Positions 42,959 through 51,160 of a stretch of DNA of 64,000 bases are shown in pieces. The stretch lies in NCBI GenBank assembly GCA_963829955.1, contig CAWHKS010000002.1, positions 1 to 64,000 on the forward strand, read 5' to 3'. The notes under the pieces were generated by a model. The model did no database searches, had not been told where the DNA came from, and saw only the letters and a program-made list of their open reading frames with translations. The position numbers and the translations under genes are program-made. The stretch's first letter is position 1, and each line of letters begins with the position of its first letter. Source of the stretch: DASTFY01 sp963829955. Lineage in GTDB: Bacteria > Actinomycetota > Acidimicrobiia > Acidimicrobiales > Ilumatobacteraceae.

Positions 42959-43348
42959 TCACGAGGTGGAGCTGGTGCTCGTGCTGCTGGTATTGCTGGC
43001 GGCCTTGTCCGAAGACTTGGACGAGCTGGAGGAGCTGGACGAGTCCGAGGAGCTCGAGGACGTCGACGAGCCCGACGAGTCCGAGGAGCCGGACGAGTCC
43101 GACGTCGAATCCTTCGAGGAGCCGCTCGCGGATGACGTCGCCGTAGAACCGTTCTTCGATCCCCGGCTGTCGGTCTTGTAGAAGCCGTTGCCCTTGAACG
43201 TGATGCCCACCGGCGTGAAGACCTTCTTGACCGGGCGGGGCACGCCGTCGGTCGGGTGCGGCGCCTCGGTGAGCGTGGGCTCGTCGAAGGACTGCTGCAC
43301 CTCGATGGTCTCGCCGGTGTCGAGGAACTTGTAGACGTAGGTGGGCAT
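42959..43348 (-). CDS. FmdB-like protein lacking zinc cysteines, with Ser-rich tail
   Basis: 129-aa protein. Its first 62 residues follow the FmdB/zinc-ribbon regulatory family (MPTYVYKFLDTGETIEV, VKKVFTPVGITFKGNGFYKT). Both CxxC pairs that bind zinc in the family are replaced: YKFLDTG in place of YxCxxCG, and TEAPHPTDG in place of TxCPxCGG. A low-complexity Ser/Thr/Asp tail of about 60 residues follows. Either the domain folds without metal, or the protein has a new role. It is upstream of mtnP on the same strand and divergent from galU. Confidence 0.75.
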   Translation of the reverse strand: MPTYVYKFLDTGETIEVQQSFDEPTLTEAPHPTDGVPRPVKKVFTPVGITFKGNGFYKTDSRGSKNGSTATSSASGSSKDSTSDSSGSSDSSGSSTSSSSSDSSSSSSSSKSSDKAASNTSSTSTSSTS

Positions 43349-43545
43349 CGGTGGCTCCGTTAGCACTCTCGGCACGCGAGTGCCAATGCTAGCCAGTTGC
43401 GGCGGCCGGCACCACGTTCGACCTGCAGCTTTCGAGCCGTCACGGTCCGTGGGCGCCCGGCCTGTCCGTGTGCCGTCCTGCCAGGCTCGGGCCGCCGGAG
43501 CACGCCTGTCCAGTCATGCGCCGGGGCCACTCCGCGTGGCGTGCG

Positions 43546-43551
43546 TACAGT
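43546..43551 (+). promoter_or_regulatory. -10 box of a leaderless promoter for galU
   Basis: TACAGT, 7 bases before the ATG at 43559. Confidence 0.55.
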
Positions 43552-43558
43552 CGCCGGC

Positions 43559-44443
43559 ATGCGTGTCCGCAAGGCAGTCATCCCGGCCGCTGGCCTCGGC
43601 ACCCGCTTCCTGCCGGCCACCAAGGCGACCCCCAAGGAGATGATCCCCCTCGTCGACAAGCCGGGGATCCAGTACGTGGTCGAAGAAGCGGTGGCGGCGG
43701 GCATCGAGGACGTCCTCATCGTGACCGGCCGGTCCAAGAAGACCGTGGAGGACCATTTCGACCGCTCGCCCGAGCTCGAGGCGACGCTCGCCGCCGGTGG
43801 CAAGGAAGAGGCCCTGGCCGAGATCCTGGCCATCAGCCAGATGGCGCATGTCCACTTCGTCCGCCAGGACGAGCCACGCGGGCTGGGCCACGCCGTCGGC
43901 ATGGCCCGCTTCCACGTCGGCGACGAACCCTTCGCCGTGCTCCTCCCTGACGACCTCATGGCCGAGGGCTCGACGCTCCTGTCGGACATGATCACCGCCT
44001 GCGAGGACACCGGAGGATCGGTCGTCGCGCTGAAGCGCTTCGGTCCGGATCAGATCAGCTCGTACGGCGTGGTCGCGCCGTCGGGCCCGGCCACAGCCGA
44101 GGGGTACATCCCCATCGGTGGCATGGTCGAGAAGCCGCCGGCCACCGACGCTCCGAGCGACCTCGCCATCATGGGCCGCTACGTGCTGACGCCGGCCGTG
44201 TTCGACCGCATCGCCGCGCTGCGTCCGGGCGCGGGCGGCGAGCTGCAGCTGACCGACGCCATGCTCGCCCTCTGCGAGATCGAGCCCTTCCACGGCCTGG
44301 TGTTCGACGGCGGCCGCTTCGACACCGGCAACAAGCTCGACTGGCTCCGCGCCACGGTCGAAGTGGCGCTGCACCACGACGAGCTCGGCAAGGACTTCCG
44401 CGACGTGCTGGCGCAGATCGTCCGCCGGGAGGGCATCGGCTGA
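43559..44443 (+). CDS. galU: UTP-glucose-1-phosphate uridylyltransferase
   Basis: Makes UDP-glucose from UTP and glucose-1-phosphate, 294 aa. Motifs are AVIPAAGLGTRFLPATKATP with PKEM, KPGIQYVVEEAVAAGI, VLLPDDLMA and the sugar-binding GGMVEKP, then FDTGNKLDWL. The ATG is fixed by the leaderless promoter. It is followed by moeA, as in many actinobacteria where galU, moeA and a SepX/GlpR gene cluster. Confidence 0.94.
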   Translation: MRVRKAVIPAAGLGTRFLPATKATPKEMIPLVDKPGIQYVVEEAVAAGIEDVLIVTGRSKKTVEDHFDRSPELEATLAAGGKEEALAEILAISQMAHVHFVRQDEPRGLGHAVGMARFHVGDEPFAVLLPDDLMAEGSTLLSDMITACEDTGGSVVALKRFGPDQISSYGVVAPSGPATAEGYIPIGGMVEKPPATDAPSDLAIMGRYVLTPAVFDRIAALRPGAGGELQLTDAMLALCEIEPFHGLVFDGGRFDTGNKLDWLRATVEVALHHDELGKDFRDVLAQIVRREGIG

Positions 44444-44489
44444 CCCAGCCGGAGACACAGCCGGGGGCGCCGCGCGGACGCCGGCGGCG

Positions 44490-44495
44490 TACCCT
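44490..44495 (+). promoter_or_regulatory. -10 box of a leaderless promoter for moeA
   Basis: TACCCT, 6 bases before the GTG at 44502. Confidence 0.5.
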
Positions 44496-44501
44496 CGATC
44501 C

Positions 44502-45716
44502 GTGATCCCACTCGAGGAGGCCCGCCGTCACGTCCTCGGCGCCTGCCCGCGCCTGCCGGCGACGACCGTCGCGCTCGGGGAGGCCCTCGGGCACGTGACC
44601 GCGGCCGATCTGGCGGCGGCCGAGGATGTCCCGCCGTTCGACAACTCCGCCGTCGACGGGTACGCGGTGCGCGTCGCCGATGTCGCCGATCCCCCGGTCG
44701 AGCTCGACGTGGCCGGGACCATCGCCGCCGGAGCGCCACCGTCCATCCCGGTCGAGCCGGGGCAAGCAGTGCGCATCATGACGGGAGCGCCGCTGCCGCC
44801 GGGCACAGAGGCGGTCGTCATGGTCGAGGACACGGAGGCGCTGAACGGCGGGCACCGCGTGCGGATCGCGCGCAGCGTCTCGGCCGGCGATGCCGTTCGC
44901 CGCGCCGGCGACGACGTGCACCGCGGCGACGCCCTCTTCCCTGCGGGTACGGAGATCCGTCCGGCCGTGCTCGGCGTCCTGGCCAGTGTCGGCATCGTCT
45001 CGGTGCCTGTCGTGACGCGGGCGCGCGTGGGCGCGCTGTCGACCGGCGACGAGCTCATCGAGGACGGCGCGCCGCTGGCGCCCGGGCAGATCCGCGAGAG
45101 CAACCGGACGATGCTGCTCGGCGCGTTGGACCAGGCCGGCTGCCTCCCGGTCGATCTTGGCTTGGTCCGGGACGACGAAGCCGCGCTGGAAGCGGCGCTG
45201 CTCGACGCTGCGACCCGCTGCGACGCCATCGTCACGTCGGGCGGCGTGAGCATGGGTGACTTCGACATCGTCAAGGCGGTGCTCGACCGCATGGCCGCCA
45301 TGCGCTGGATGCAGATCGCCATCCGGCCCGCCAAGCCATTCGCGTTCGGTGTGCTGGAAGGCTCCGGGCGGTCTGTTCCGGTGTTCGGACTGCCCGGCAA
45401 CCCGGTCTCGTCGCTGGTCAGCTTCGAGCTGCTGGCCCGCCCCGCGCTGCGGCAGATGATGGGCCACCCGGTCATCGACCGGCCGAGGGTGCGGGCGGTG
45501 GCCGACGAGGGGCTGCGCCGCCGCCCCGACGGGAAGGTCCACTGGAACCGCGTGGTCGGCGAGTTCCAGGACGACGGCCGTCTCCACGTTCGCTCGACGG
45601 GAGCGCAGGGCAGCCACCAGCTGGCCTCGACGGCCGCCGCCAACGCTCTGGCCGTCGTCCCGGACGGTCCGGGCGTGGAACCCGGCGGCGAGGTCGACGT
45701 CCTGCTCCTGGCCTGA
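44502..45716 (+). CDS. moeA: molybdopterin molybdenumtransferase (MoeA/Glp-like)
   Basis: Inserts molybdate into molybdopterin-AMP, 404 aa. Motifs: PPFDNSAVDGYAVR, MTGAPLPPGTEAVVMVEDTE, STGDELIEDG, SNRTMLLGAL, TSGGVSMGDFDIVK, GLPGNPVSSLVSFEL. The active-site loop looks intact. moaA and moaC follow, supporting cofactor synthesis. Its position between galU and a SepX/GlpR-like gene is also the place of Glp, the gephyrin-like MoeA homologue that joins the divisome in some actinobacteria, so a second role is possible. Confidence 0.93.
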   Translation: MIPLEEARRHVLGACPRLPATTVALGEALGHVTAADLAAAEDVPPFDNSAVDGYAVRVADVADPPVELDVAGTIAAGAPPSIPVEPGQAVRIMTGAPLPPGTEAVVMVEDTEALNGGHRVRIARSVSAGDAVRRAGDDVHRGDALFPAGTEIRPAVLGVLASVGIVSVPVVTRARVGALSTGDELIEDGAPLAPGQIRESNRTMLLGALDQAGCLPVDLGLVRDDEAALEAALLDAATRCDAIVTSGGVSMGDFDIVKAVLDRMAAMRWMQIAIRPAKPFAFGVLEGSGRSVPVFGLPGNPVSSLVSFELLARPALRQMMGHPVIDRPRVRAVADEGLRRRPDGKVHWNRVVGEFQDDGRLHVRSTGAQGSHQLASTAAANALAVVPDGPGVEPGGEVDVLLLA

Positions 45717-45743
45717 CCCAGCCCGATCCTCCGTCCCCACCAA

Positions 45744-45795
45744 CGCTTGTGTCACGTCTGGGCGCGGTGGCCGGCCACGAGCTGTGACACAAGCG
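45744..45795. terminator. nested inverted repeat between moeA and moaA
   Basis: Perfect 12-bp arms CGCTTGTGTCAC (45744-45755) and GTGACACAAGCG (45784-45795). The 28-base interior contains the palindrome GTGGCCGGCCAC. It lies 28 bases after moeA. Probable terminator of moeA; structure like 36924-36974. Confidence 0.6.
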
Positions 45796-45832
45796 CCTGA
45801 GGGCGGCCAGCGCGAGTGCTGCGACCGGCCCG

Positions 45833-45838
45833 TAGCAT
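45833..45838 (+). promoter_or_regulatory. -10 box of a leaderless promoter for moaA
   Basis: TAGCAT, 6 bases before the ATG at 45845. Confidence 0.5.
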
Positions 45839-45844
45839 GCGGGC

Positions 45845-46879
45845 ATGCAGCCGTGGGACGGGGATCTGGTCGATCCGTTCGGCAGGACAGTGCGCGACCT
45901 GCGCATCTCGGTCACCGACCGTTGCAACTTCCGCTGCACCTACTGCATGCCCGAGGAGGGGATGCAGTGGCTCCCTCGCGAGGACATCCTCACCTTCGAG
46001 GAGATCGAGCGCCTGGCCCGCGTCTGCGTCGAGCGCTTCGGGGTCGACGGGATCCGCCTCACCGGCGGTGAGCCCACGGTCCGGGCCCACCTGCCGGTTC
46101 TGGTCGAGATGCTGTCCCACCTGCGGGTCAACCCCCAAGCCGATTCGCCCTACGCCGGCCGCAAGCCTGATCTGTCGGTCACCACGAACGGCGCGACCCT
46201 GCGGCTCCTCGCCCCCGAGCTCCGGCGCGCCGGGTTGGACCGGATCAACATCTCCCTCGACACGCTCGATCCCGACCGCTTCCTCCAGATGACCCGCCGC
46301 AAGGAGCTGCACCGCGTCCTCGACGGCATCATCGCCGCCCAGGAGGCCGGCTTCGACCCCGTGAAGTTGAACGCCGTCGTCGAACGGGGCGTCAACGACG
46401 ACGAGATCCTGGCCCTGGCCGAGTTCGGCCGCGACCACGGGCTGCAGGTCCGGTTCATCGAGTTCATGCCGCTCGACGCGTCCGGCCACTGGGTGTCGAC
46501 CTCGGTCGTCAGCCAGGACGAGATCGTCGCCGCCATCGCCGCTGTCCATCCGCTGGAGCCCGTGCCCGCTCGCGGCTCGGCGCCGGCCGACCGTTGGCGC
46601 TACCTCGACGGCCGCGGTGAGGTCGGCGTGATCCCGACCGTCACCAAGCCCTTCTGCGGCGACTGCGACCGTGTGCGGATCACCGCCGAGGGTGACTTCC
46701 GGACGTGCCTCTTCGCCACCCGGGAGTTCGACCTCCGAGCCCTGCTCAGAGGTGGTGCAAGCGACGATGAGTTGGCCGCCGAGATCGCGCGGGCGGTGGG
46801 CACGAAGTGGGCCGGGCACGCCATCGGCCAGGTGGCCTTCGTGCGTCCGAACCGCTCCATGAGCCAGATCGGCGGCTGA
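45845..46879 (+). CDS. moaA: GTP 3',8-cyclase
   Basis: Radical-SAM enzyme starting molybdopterin synthesis, 344 aa. The N-terminal [4Fe-4S] SAM cluster motif is RCNFRCTYCMPEEG; GGEP is seen in IRLTGGEPTVRAHL. The C-terminal second cluster is FCGDCDRVRITAEGDFRTCLF. It normally ends Gly-Gly; here the end is SQIGG, intact. It is paired with moaC. Confidence 0.95.
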   Translation: MQPWDGDLVDPFGRTVRDLRISVTDRCNFRCTYCMPEEGMQWLPREDILTFEEIERLARVCVERFGVDGIRLTGGEPTVRAHLPVLVEMLSHLRVNPQADSPYAGRKPDLSVTTNGATLRLLAPELRRAGLDRINISLDTLDPDRFLQMTRRKELHRVLDGIIAAQEAGFDPVKLNAVVERGVNDDEILALAEFGRDHGLQVRFIEFMPLDASGHWVSTSVVSQDEIVAAIAAVHPLEPVPARGSAPADRWRYLDGRGEVGVIPTVTKPFCGDCDRVRITAEGDFRTCLFATREFDLRALLRGGASDDELAAEIARAVGTKWAGHAIGQVAFVRPNRSMSQIGG

Positions 46880-46925
46880 CCTCGCCCCGCCCACCAGGCG
46901 AGACAGCCCGCTGGTTGGTGGCCCC

Positions 46926-46931
46926 TAGACT
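46926..46931 (+). promoter_or_regulatory. -10 box of a leaderless promoter for moaC
   Basis: TAGACT, 6 bases before the GTG at 46938. Confidence 0.55.
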
Positions 46932-46937
46932 CGCGCC

Positions 46938-47450
46938 GTGTCCGATCAGCGCTTCACCCACCTCGATCCGCTCGGCCGGGCGCGCATGGTCGATGTCACG
47001 CCGAAAGAGCCCACGCACCGGCGCGCCGTGGCCCGCTGCAAGGTGATGATGAGCCCGGACACGACCATCGCCATCGCCAACCGCGAGGTGAAGAAGGGCG
47101 ATGTGCTGGCCGTGGCCAGGGTGGCGGGCATCCAGGCGGCCAAGCGGACGTCGGACACCATCCCGCTGTGCCACCCACTCCTCGTGGGCTCGGTGTACGT
47201 GAACTTCGAGATCGAGGACGACCACATCGGCGTGGAGGCCCAGGTCGACACCGTCGACCGGACGGGGGTGGAGATGGAGGCTCTGCACGCCTGCGCCGTG
47301 GCCGCCCTGACCATCTACGACATGTGCAAGTCGGCCGATCGGGCGATGGTGATCGGGGAGCTCACCCTCTGGGAGAAGACCGGTGGACGGACCGGCAGCT
47401 ACCGCCGCGAGACCACGGACGGCGTTGCATCGGGCGGCCTCTCGTCGTAG
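46938..47450 (+). CDS. moaC: cyclic pyranopterin monophosphate synthase
   Basis: Acts after MoaA to make cPMP, 170 aa. Conserved segments are MVDVTPKEPTHRRAVA, AAKRTSDTIPLCHPLLV (catalytic His), TGVEMEALHACAVAALTIYDMCKS (catalytic region with Lys/Asp). GTG start. The C-terminal 20 residues (GGRTGSYRRETTDGVA) are a normal extension. No moaD, moaE or moaB is in the window. Confidence 0.94.
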   Translation: MSDQRFTHLDPLGRARMVDVTPKEPTHRRAVARCKVMMSPDTTIAIANREVKKGDVLAVARVAGIQAAKRTSDTIPLCHPLLVGSVYVNFEIEDDHIGVEAQVDTVDRTGVEMEALHACAVAALTIYDMCKSADRAMVIGELTLWEKTGGRTGSYRRETTDGVASGGLSS

Positions 47451-47638
47451 GATCGTAACGTTCTGTCGTCCAGACGGCGCGTCTTGCAATGGCGCTGTGC
47501 GAGTCGGTTGGAGGCAGGACCGGCGTGCGACCGCTGTATGACCGCTGGAGCCTCGAGCGTGCATCCACCGCGGTACTCAGAAAGATGATTACTCTCTGAT
47601 GACGAGCGTGAGCACATCACATTCATGAAGTACCCCAC

Positions 47639-48184
47639 ATGAAGCCCATCGTTCTCCTGATCCTCGTCCTCGTCTGGGGCGTCGCGCTGATCCCACCGCT
47701 CCTACGGTCGAGGTCAGACCTGCGGCCCGGCTCTTCGGTGGCCTCGTTCCGTCGGACGCTCTCGGACATGTCTCGCATCCCCGGTCGCGCTGAGCGCCCC
47801 TACGGCGGGCAGCACATGGCCAACCCGGCCAGCCCCGTCCGGGCGTTCCGTGCTTCGGGCGGCCCCCCGCCCGGGCCGCGGCAGGCCCAGAGGGTCACGC
47901 CCAGTGGTTACGCCGTGTCCAGTGTCGGCTACACGCCGGGCCTGGCGCGGGCCCGGGCGAACCGTGCGGCGATGATCCGCCGCCGCCAGAACGTCCTCTT
48001 CACCCTCGTGACGGCCGTCGTCGTCTCCGGCATCGTGGGCTTCGCGCTCGCCGTGCCGATCGCCCGCACGGCGTTCTTCGTCTGCCTGGTGTTCCTGGCC
48101 GTGTACATCTGGATGCTGGCCACGCTCCGTCGCAACGAAGAGCTGCGGTCAGCCCATCGGTACGTCTACTCCGACGCCGCCTGA
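47639..48184 (+). CDS. SepX/GlpR-like membrane protein
   Basis: 181-aa membrane protein. An N-terminal helix ends in WGVALIPPLLRSRSD, followed by SSVASFRRTLSDMSRIPGRAE. A disordered Pro/Gly/Arg linker comes next, then RANRAAMIRRRQNVL and two C-terminal helices (about 122-145 and 146-165). This layout (helix, Pro-x-x-Arg-Arg, SxxFRxxL, linker, basic patch, helix pair) fits actinobacterial SepX/GlpR, which sits near galU and moeA/Glp and acts in cell division. I infer the same family. A 188-base leader region separates it from moaC. Confidence 0.6.
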   Translation: MKPIVLLILVLVWGVALIPPLLRSRSDLRPGSSVASFRRTLSDMSRIPGRAERPYGGQHMANPASPVRAFRASGGPPPGPRQAQRVTPSGYAVSSVGYTPGLARARANRAAMIRRRQNVLFTLVTAVVVSGIVGFALAVPIARTAFFVCLVFLAVYIWMLATLRRNEELRSAHRYVYSDAA

Positions 48185-48211
48185 CGCCCGCCGGACCCGC
48201 CGCCAGTTCCT

Positions 48212-48270
48212 GGTCGTTCCGGTCAGAGCAATGCGCGCTCGGGGGGTGCCCTCCGCTGACCAGAACGATC
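48212..48270. terminator. nested inverted repeat before the tRNA gene
   Basis: 15-base arms (48212-48226 and 48256-48270; GGTCGTTCCGGTCAG type) pair with two mismatches around a 29-base GC-rich interior. It lies 28 bases after the SepX/GlpR-like gene. Third example of this architecture in the window. Confidence 0.5.
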
Positions 48271-48312
48271 GGGGTGCCGTGTCGTGTGGCCGCTATCCTG
48301 AGCGATCCCTGC

Positions 48313-48385
48313 GGGGGTGTAGCTCAGTTGGCAGAGCGCAACAATCGCACTGTTGAGGCCAGGGGTTCGATTCCCCTCACCTCCA
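48313..48385 (+). tRNA. tRNA-Ala (anticodon CGC)
   Basis: A complete cloverleaf of 73 bases. The acceptor stem GGGGGTG/CACCTCC carries the G3-U70 pair that defines alanine tRNAs. The D arm is GCTC/GAGC. The anticodon stem CAACA/TGTTG holds loop ATCGCAC with anticodon CGC at 48346-48348. A 5-base variable loop and T arm AGGGG-TTCGATT-CCCCT follow. CCA is not encoded (CCC follows). It reads GCG codons. No integrated element is seen at its 3' end. Confidence 0.93.
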
Positions 48386-48495
48386 CCCGCTCAAGTCCTG
48401 CTACGGCCGTCGGCCCGCTCGCGATGCGGGTCACGGCTCGGCCCCTTCCATGGCACATTCGTGCACGGTTCGTGCCACGGCGCGCCGTGCATTTG

Positions 48496-48618
48496 ATGGA
48501 CGTGGCCTCCGACTCCTTCTGCCCCACCCTGCACATCGAACACATCGACGGCCACCTGCACATCACCCGCGACCGTGCCGGCTTCGACCAGTTCATCGCG
48601 CGCTGCACCGCAAGCTGA
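48496..48618 (+). CDS. possible 40-aa small protein
   Basis: Open frame of 40 codons (MDVASDSFCPTLHIEHIDGH, ending IARCTAS) in the 268-base space between the tRNA and the ABC transporter. The composition is protein-like, with regular hydrophobic spacing, but there is no ribosome-binding site or promoter. Listed as tentative only. Confidence 0.2.
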   Translation: MDVASDSFCPTLHIEHIDGHLHITRDRAGFDQFIARCTAS

Positions 48619-48640
48619 CCGAGCCGCTGCGCGCGGTCCG

Positions 48641-48646
48641 TACCGT
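48641..48646 (+). promoter_or_regulatory. -10 box of a leaderless promoter for the ABC exporter
   Basis: TACCGT, 7 bases before the GTG at 48654. Confidence 0.5.
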
Positions 48647-48653
48647 GTGCGCT

Positions 48654-49574
48654 GTGAGCGACGCCATCGACATCAAGGGACTGGTGAAGACCTTCGGGAC
48701 AACGCGGGCTCTTGACGGCCTCAGTCTCCAGGTGGCGACCGGCGAGGTCCACGGCTTCCTCGGGCCCAACGGGGCCGGCAAGTCGACCACCATCCGCATT
48801 CTGCTGGGCTTGCTCCGGGCCGATTCGGGCGAGGCCCGCCTGCTCGGCGGCGACCCGTGGAGCGACGCCGTCGAGCTGCACCGCCGGCTCGCGTATGTGC
48901 CGGGCGACGTGGCCCTGTGGCCGAACCTCACTGGTGGCGAGGTGATCGACATCCTGGGCCGGTTGCGGGGTGGGATCGGCCGGGCCCGGCGTGAGGAGCT
49001 GCTCGAGCGGTTCGAGCTCGACCCGACGAAGAAGGGTCGGGCCTACTCGAAGGGGAACCGGCAGAAGGTGGCGCTGGTGGCGGGGCTGGCGTCGGACGTG
49101 GAGTTGCTCCTGCTCGACGAGCCCACCGCGGGACTCGACCCTCTCATGGAGGCCGTGTTCCAGGAGGTGATCCGGGAGCGTGCGGACGACGGGCGAACCG
49201 TCCTGCTGTCCAGCCACATCCTCGCCGAGGTCGAGGCGTTGTGCGACCGGGTCAGCATCATCCGGCAGGGCTGCATGGTCGAGACGGGCACGCTGGCCGA
49301 GCTGCGTCATCTCACCCGCACGGCGATCACGGTGGAGACGACGCTTCCGATCGAGGGGCTCAGCGATCTGGCCGGCGTCCACAACGTCATCGTGGAGGGC
49401 GTGCGGGCCCGTTTCGACGTGGACACGGCGCGTCTCGAGGAGGCCCTTCGGCACCTGCTGCCCCTCGGCATCCGCAGCCTGACCAGCCAGCCGCCGACCC
49501 TCGAAGAGCTGTTCCTCAGACACTACGGCGACGAGCCCGCCGGCGGTGAGGACCAGGCGACGGCCGCGCGATGA
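48654..49574 (+). CDS. ABC exporter ATP-binding protein
   Basis: ATPase of a drug- or lipid-type exporter, 306 aa. Walker A is GPNGAGKST, Walker B LLLLDEPTAGLDP, and the signature reads YSKGNRQKVALVAGL, a variant of SGG. A C-terminal domain (TLPIEGLSDLAGVHNVIVEG to PPTLEELFLRHYG) is like tetronasin-resistance-type exporters. GTG start set by the leaderless promoter. Its stop overlaps the permease start (ATGA). Substrate unknown. Confidence 0.87.
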   Translation: MSDAIDIKGLVKTFGTTRALDGLSLQVATGEVHGFLGPNGAGKSTTIRILLGLLRADSGEARLLGGDPWSDAVELHRRLAYVPGDVALWPNLTGGEVIDILGRLRGGIGRARREELLERFELDPTKKGRAYSKGNRQKVALVAGLASDVELLLLDEPTAGLDPLMEAVFQEVIRERADDGRTVLLSSHILAEVEALCDRVSIIRQGCMVETGTLAELRHLTRTAITVETTLPIEGLSDLAGVHNVIVEGVRARFDVDTARLEEALRHLLPLGIRSLTSQPPTLEELFLRHYGDEPAGGEDQATAAR

Positions 49575-51160
49575 GCCGGCGCCCCACGACCACCGGCGTC
49601 GTGCCGCTGGTTCGGCTCGTGCTGCGCCGTGACCGGGTGCGCCTTCCGATCTGGATCGTCAGCATCACGCTCCTCGTGCTGTTCACCGCGGCCAGCGTGA
49701 AGGGGCTGTACAAGACCGACGCCGAGCTCGTCGCCGGCGTCGCGCCCATGTACGGCAACGCCGCCGTCATCGCGCTCAACGGCCCGACGTACGCGATCGA
49801 CACCTACGGCGGCCAAATGGTGTTCCAAGTCGGCAGCTTCGGCTACGTCGTGGTGGCGCTGATGGGGATGTTCCTGGTTGGTCGCCACACGCGGGCGGAC
49901 GAGGAGGATGGCCGCACCGAGCTCATCCGGGCCACCGTCGTGGGCCGCAATGCGCCGGTCACCGCCGTGCTGGTGGTCGCCGCTCTGGCGTACACCCTGC
50001 TCGGGGCGCTGATCACGTTCTCGATGCTGAGCCAGGATGTTCCGGTCGAGGGGTCGATCCTCTTCGGTGCGGCGATCGGCGGCTTCGGGATGCTCTTCGC
50101 ATGCCTCACCGCGGTGACCGCCCAGGTGACCGAGCACAACCGCGCCGCCCTCGGCCTGGCCGGCTTCGCACTCGGTGTCTCGTACGTGCTGCGCGCCATC
50201 GGCGACGTGAGCGGGGGCGGGCTGTCGTGGCTGTCGCCCATGGGGTGGGCGCAGTACACCAAGCCGTACGCCGGGGACAGGTGGTGGCCGTTGTTGCTCC
50301 TCGGCTTCGGGTCGGCGGCGCTGGTCCTTCTTGCCTACCGTCTGCAGGCCAGCCGGGATCTTGGCGCCGGTCTGCGGCAGACACGGCCTGGTCCGCCGAT
50401 TGCCGCGCCGAACCTCGGCCGGCCGGGTGGTTTGGCGATCCGCCTGCAACGGGCCAGCTTCATCGGGTGGGCGCTGGCTCTCGCTCTCACGGGCGTGGCC
50501 TACGGATCGGTCGCGCAGGACGTGGCCGACCTGGTGGGTGACAACGACGCGCTCGAAGAGCTGATCGCCCAAGGCGGCGGGAACCTCGTCGACTCGTTCT
50601 TCGCCACGTCGCTGCTGATCCTCGCCCTCATCACCGGGGGCTTCGCCGTCGCCGCCACCACGCGGCTACGCAGCGAGGAGACGACGGGCCGGGCCGAGCC
50701 CTTGCTGGCCACGGCCCTGCCCCGTACCCGGTGGGCGCTGTCGCACCTGCTCGTGGCCCTCGTCGGCTCCGCGCTCATCGCCTTGGCTGCCGGCCTGGGG
50801 ATGGGCCTCACCGACGCCGTCATCGCGGGGAGCATCAGCAACGTGCCGTCGCTGATCGTGGGTTCGCTCGCCTTCGCGCCAGCGCTGTGGGTGCTGGCCG
50901 GCATCGCCTTCGCGCTGTTCGGCGTCCTGCCGAAGGCCATGGTCGCAGGCTGGGGCGCGCTGGGCGCCTTCTTCGTGATCGGCATGTTCGGCGTGCTCTT
51001 CAAGCTGCCGACCTGGCTCATCGACCTGTCACCGTTCCAGCACGTCCCCGCCATCCCCGCGCAGGACTTCTCGGCCCAACCGCTGATCATCCTCACCGCC
51101 ATCGCCGCCGGGCTCGTCTGCATCGGCCTGATCGGCTTCCGCCGTCGCGATGTGTCGTAA
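49571..51160 (+). CDS. ABC exporter permease (tetronasin-resistance-like, 12 helices)
   Basis: Large membrane subunit, 529 aa, with two six-helix halves: the first from about residue 20 (RLPIWIVSITLLVLFTAASV), the second from about 290. Conserved segments are MFLVGRHTRADEEDGRTELI and RLRSEETTGRAEPLLATALP, matching between the two halves and typical of TnrB-type exporter permeases. It starts within the ATPase stop. Likely exports a hydrophobic compound. Confidence 0.83.
   Translation: MSRRPTTTGVVPLVRLVLRRDRVRLPIWIVSITLLVLFTAASVKGLYKTDAELVAGVAPMYGNAAVIALNGPTYAIDTYGGQMVFQVGSFGYVVVALMGMFLVGRHTRADEEDGRTELIRATVVGRNAPVTAVLVVAALAYTLLGALITFSMLSQDVPVEGSILFGAAIGGFGMLFACLTAVTAQVTEHNRAALGLAGFALGVSYVLRAIGDVSGGGLSWLSPMGWAQYTKPYAGDRWWPLLLLGFGSAALVLLAYRLQASRDLGAGLRQTRPGPPIAAPNLGRPGGLAIRLQRASFIGWALALALTGVAYGSVAQDVADLVGDNDALEELIAQGGGNLVDSFFATSLLILALITGGFAVAATTRLRSEETTGRAEPLLATALPRTRWALSHLLVALVGSALIALAAGLGMGLTDAVIAGSISNVPSLIVGSLAFAPALWVLAGIAFALFGVLPKAMVAGWGALGAFFVIGMFGVLFKLPTWLIDLSPFQHVPAIPAQDFSAQPLIILTAIAAGLVCIGLIGFRRRDVS

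Noticed and set aside
48313..48385. tRNA-Ala as attachment site of an element
   Set aside because: No second copy of its 3' end and no recombinase gene nearby.
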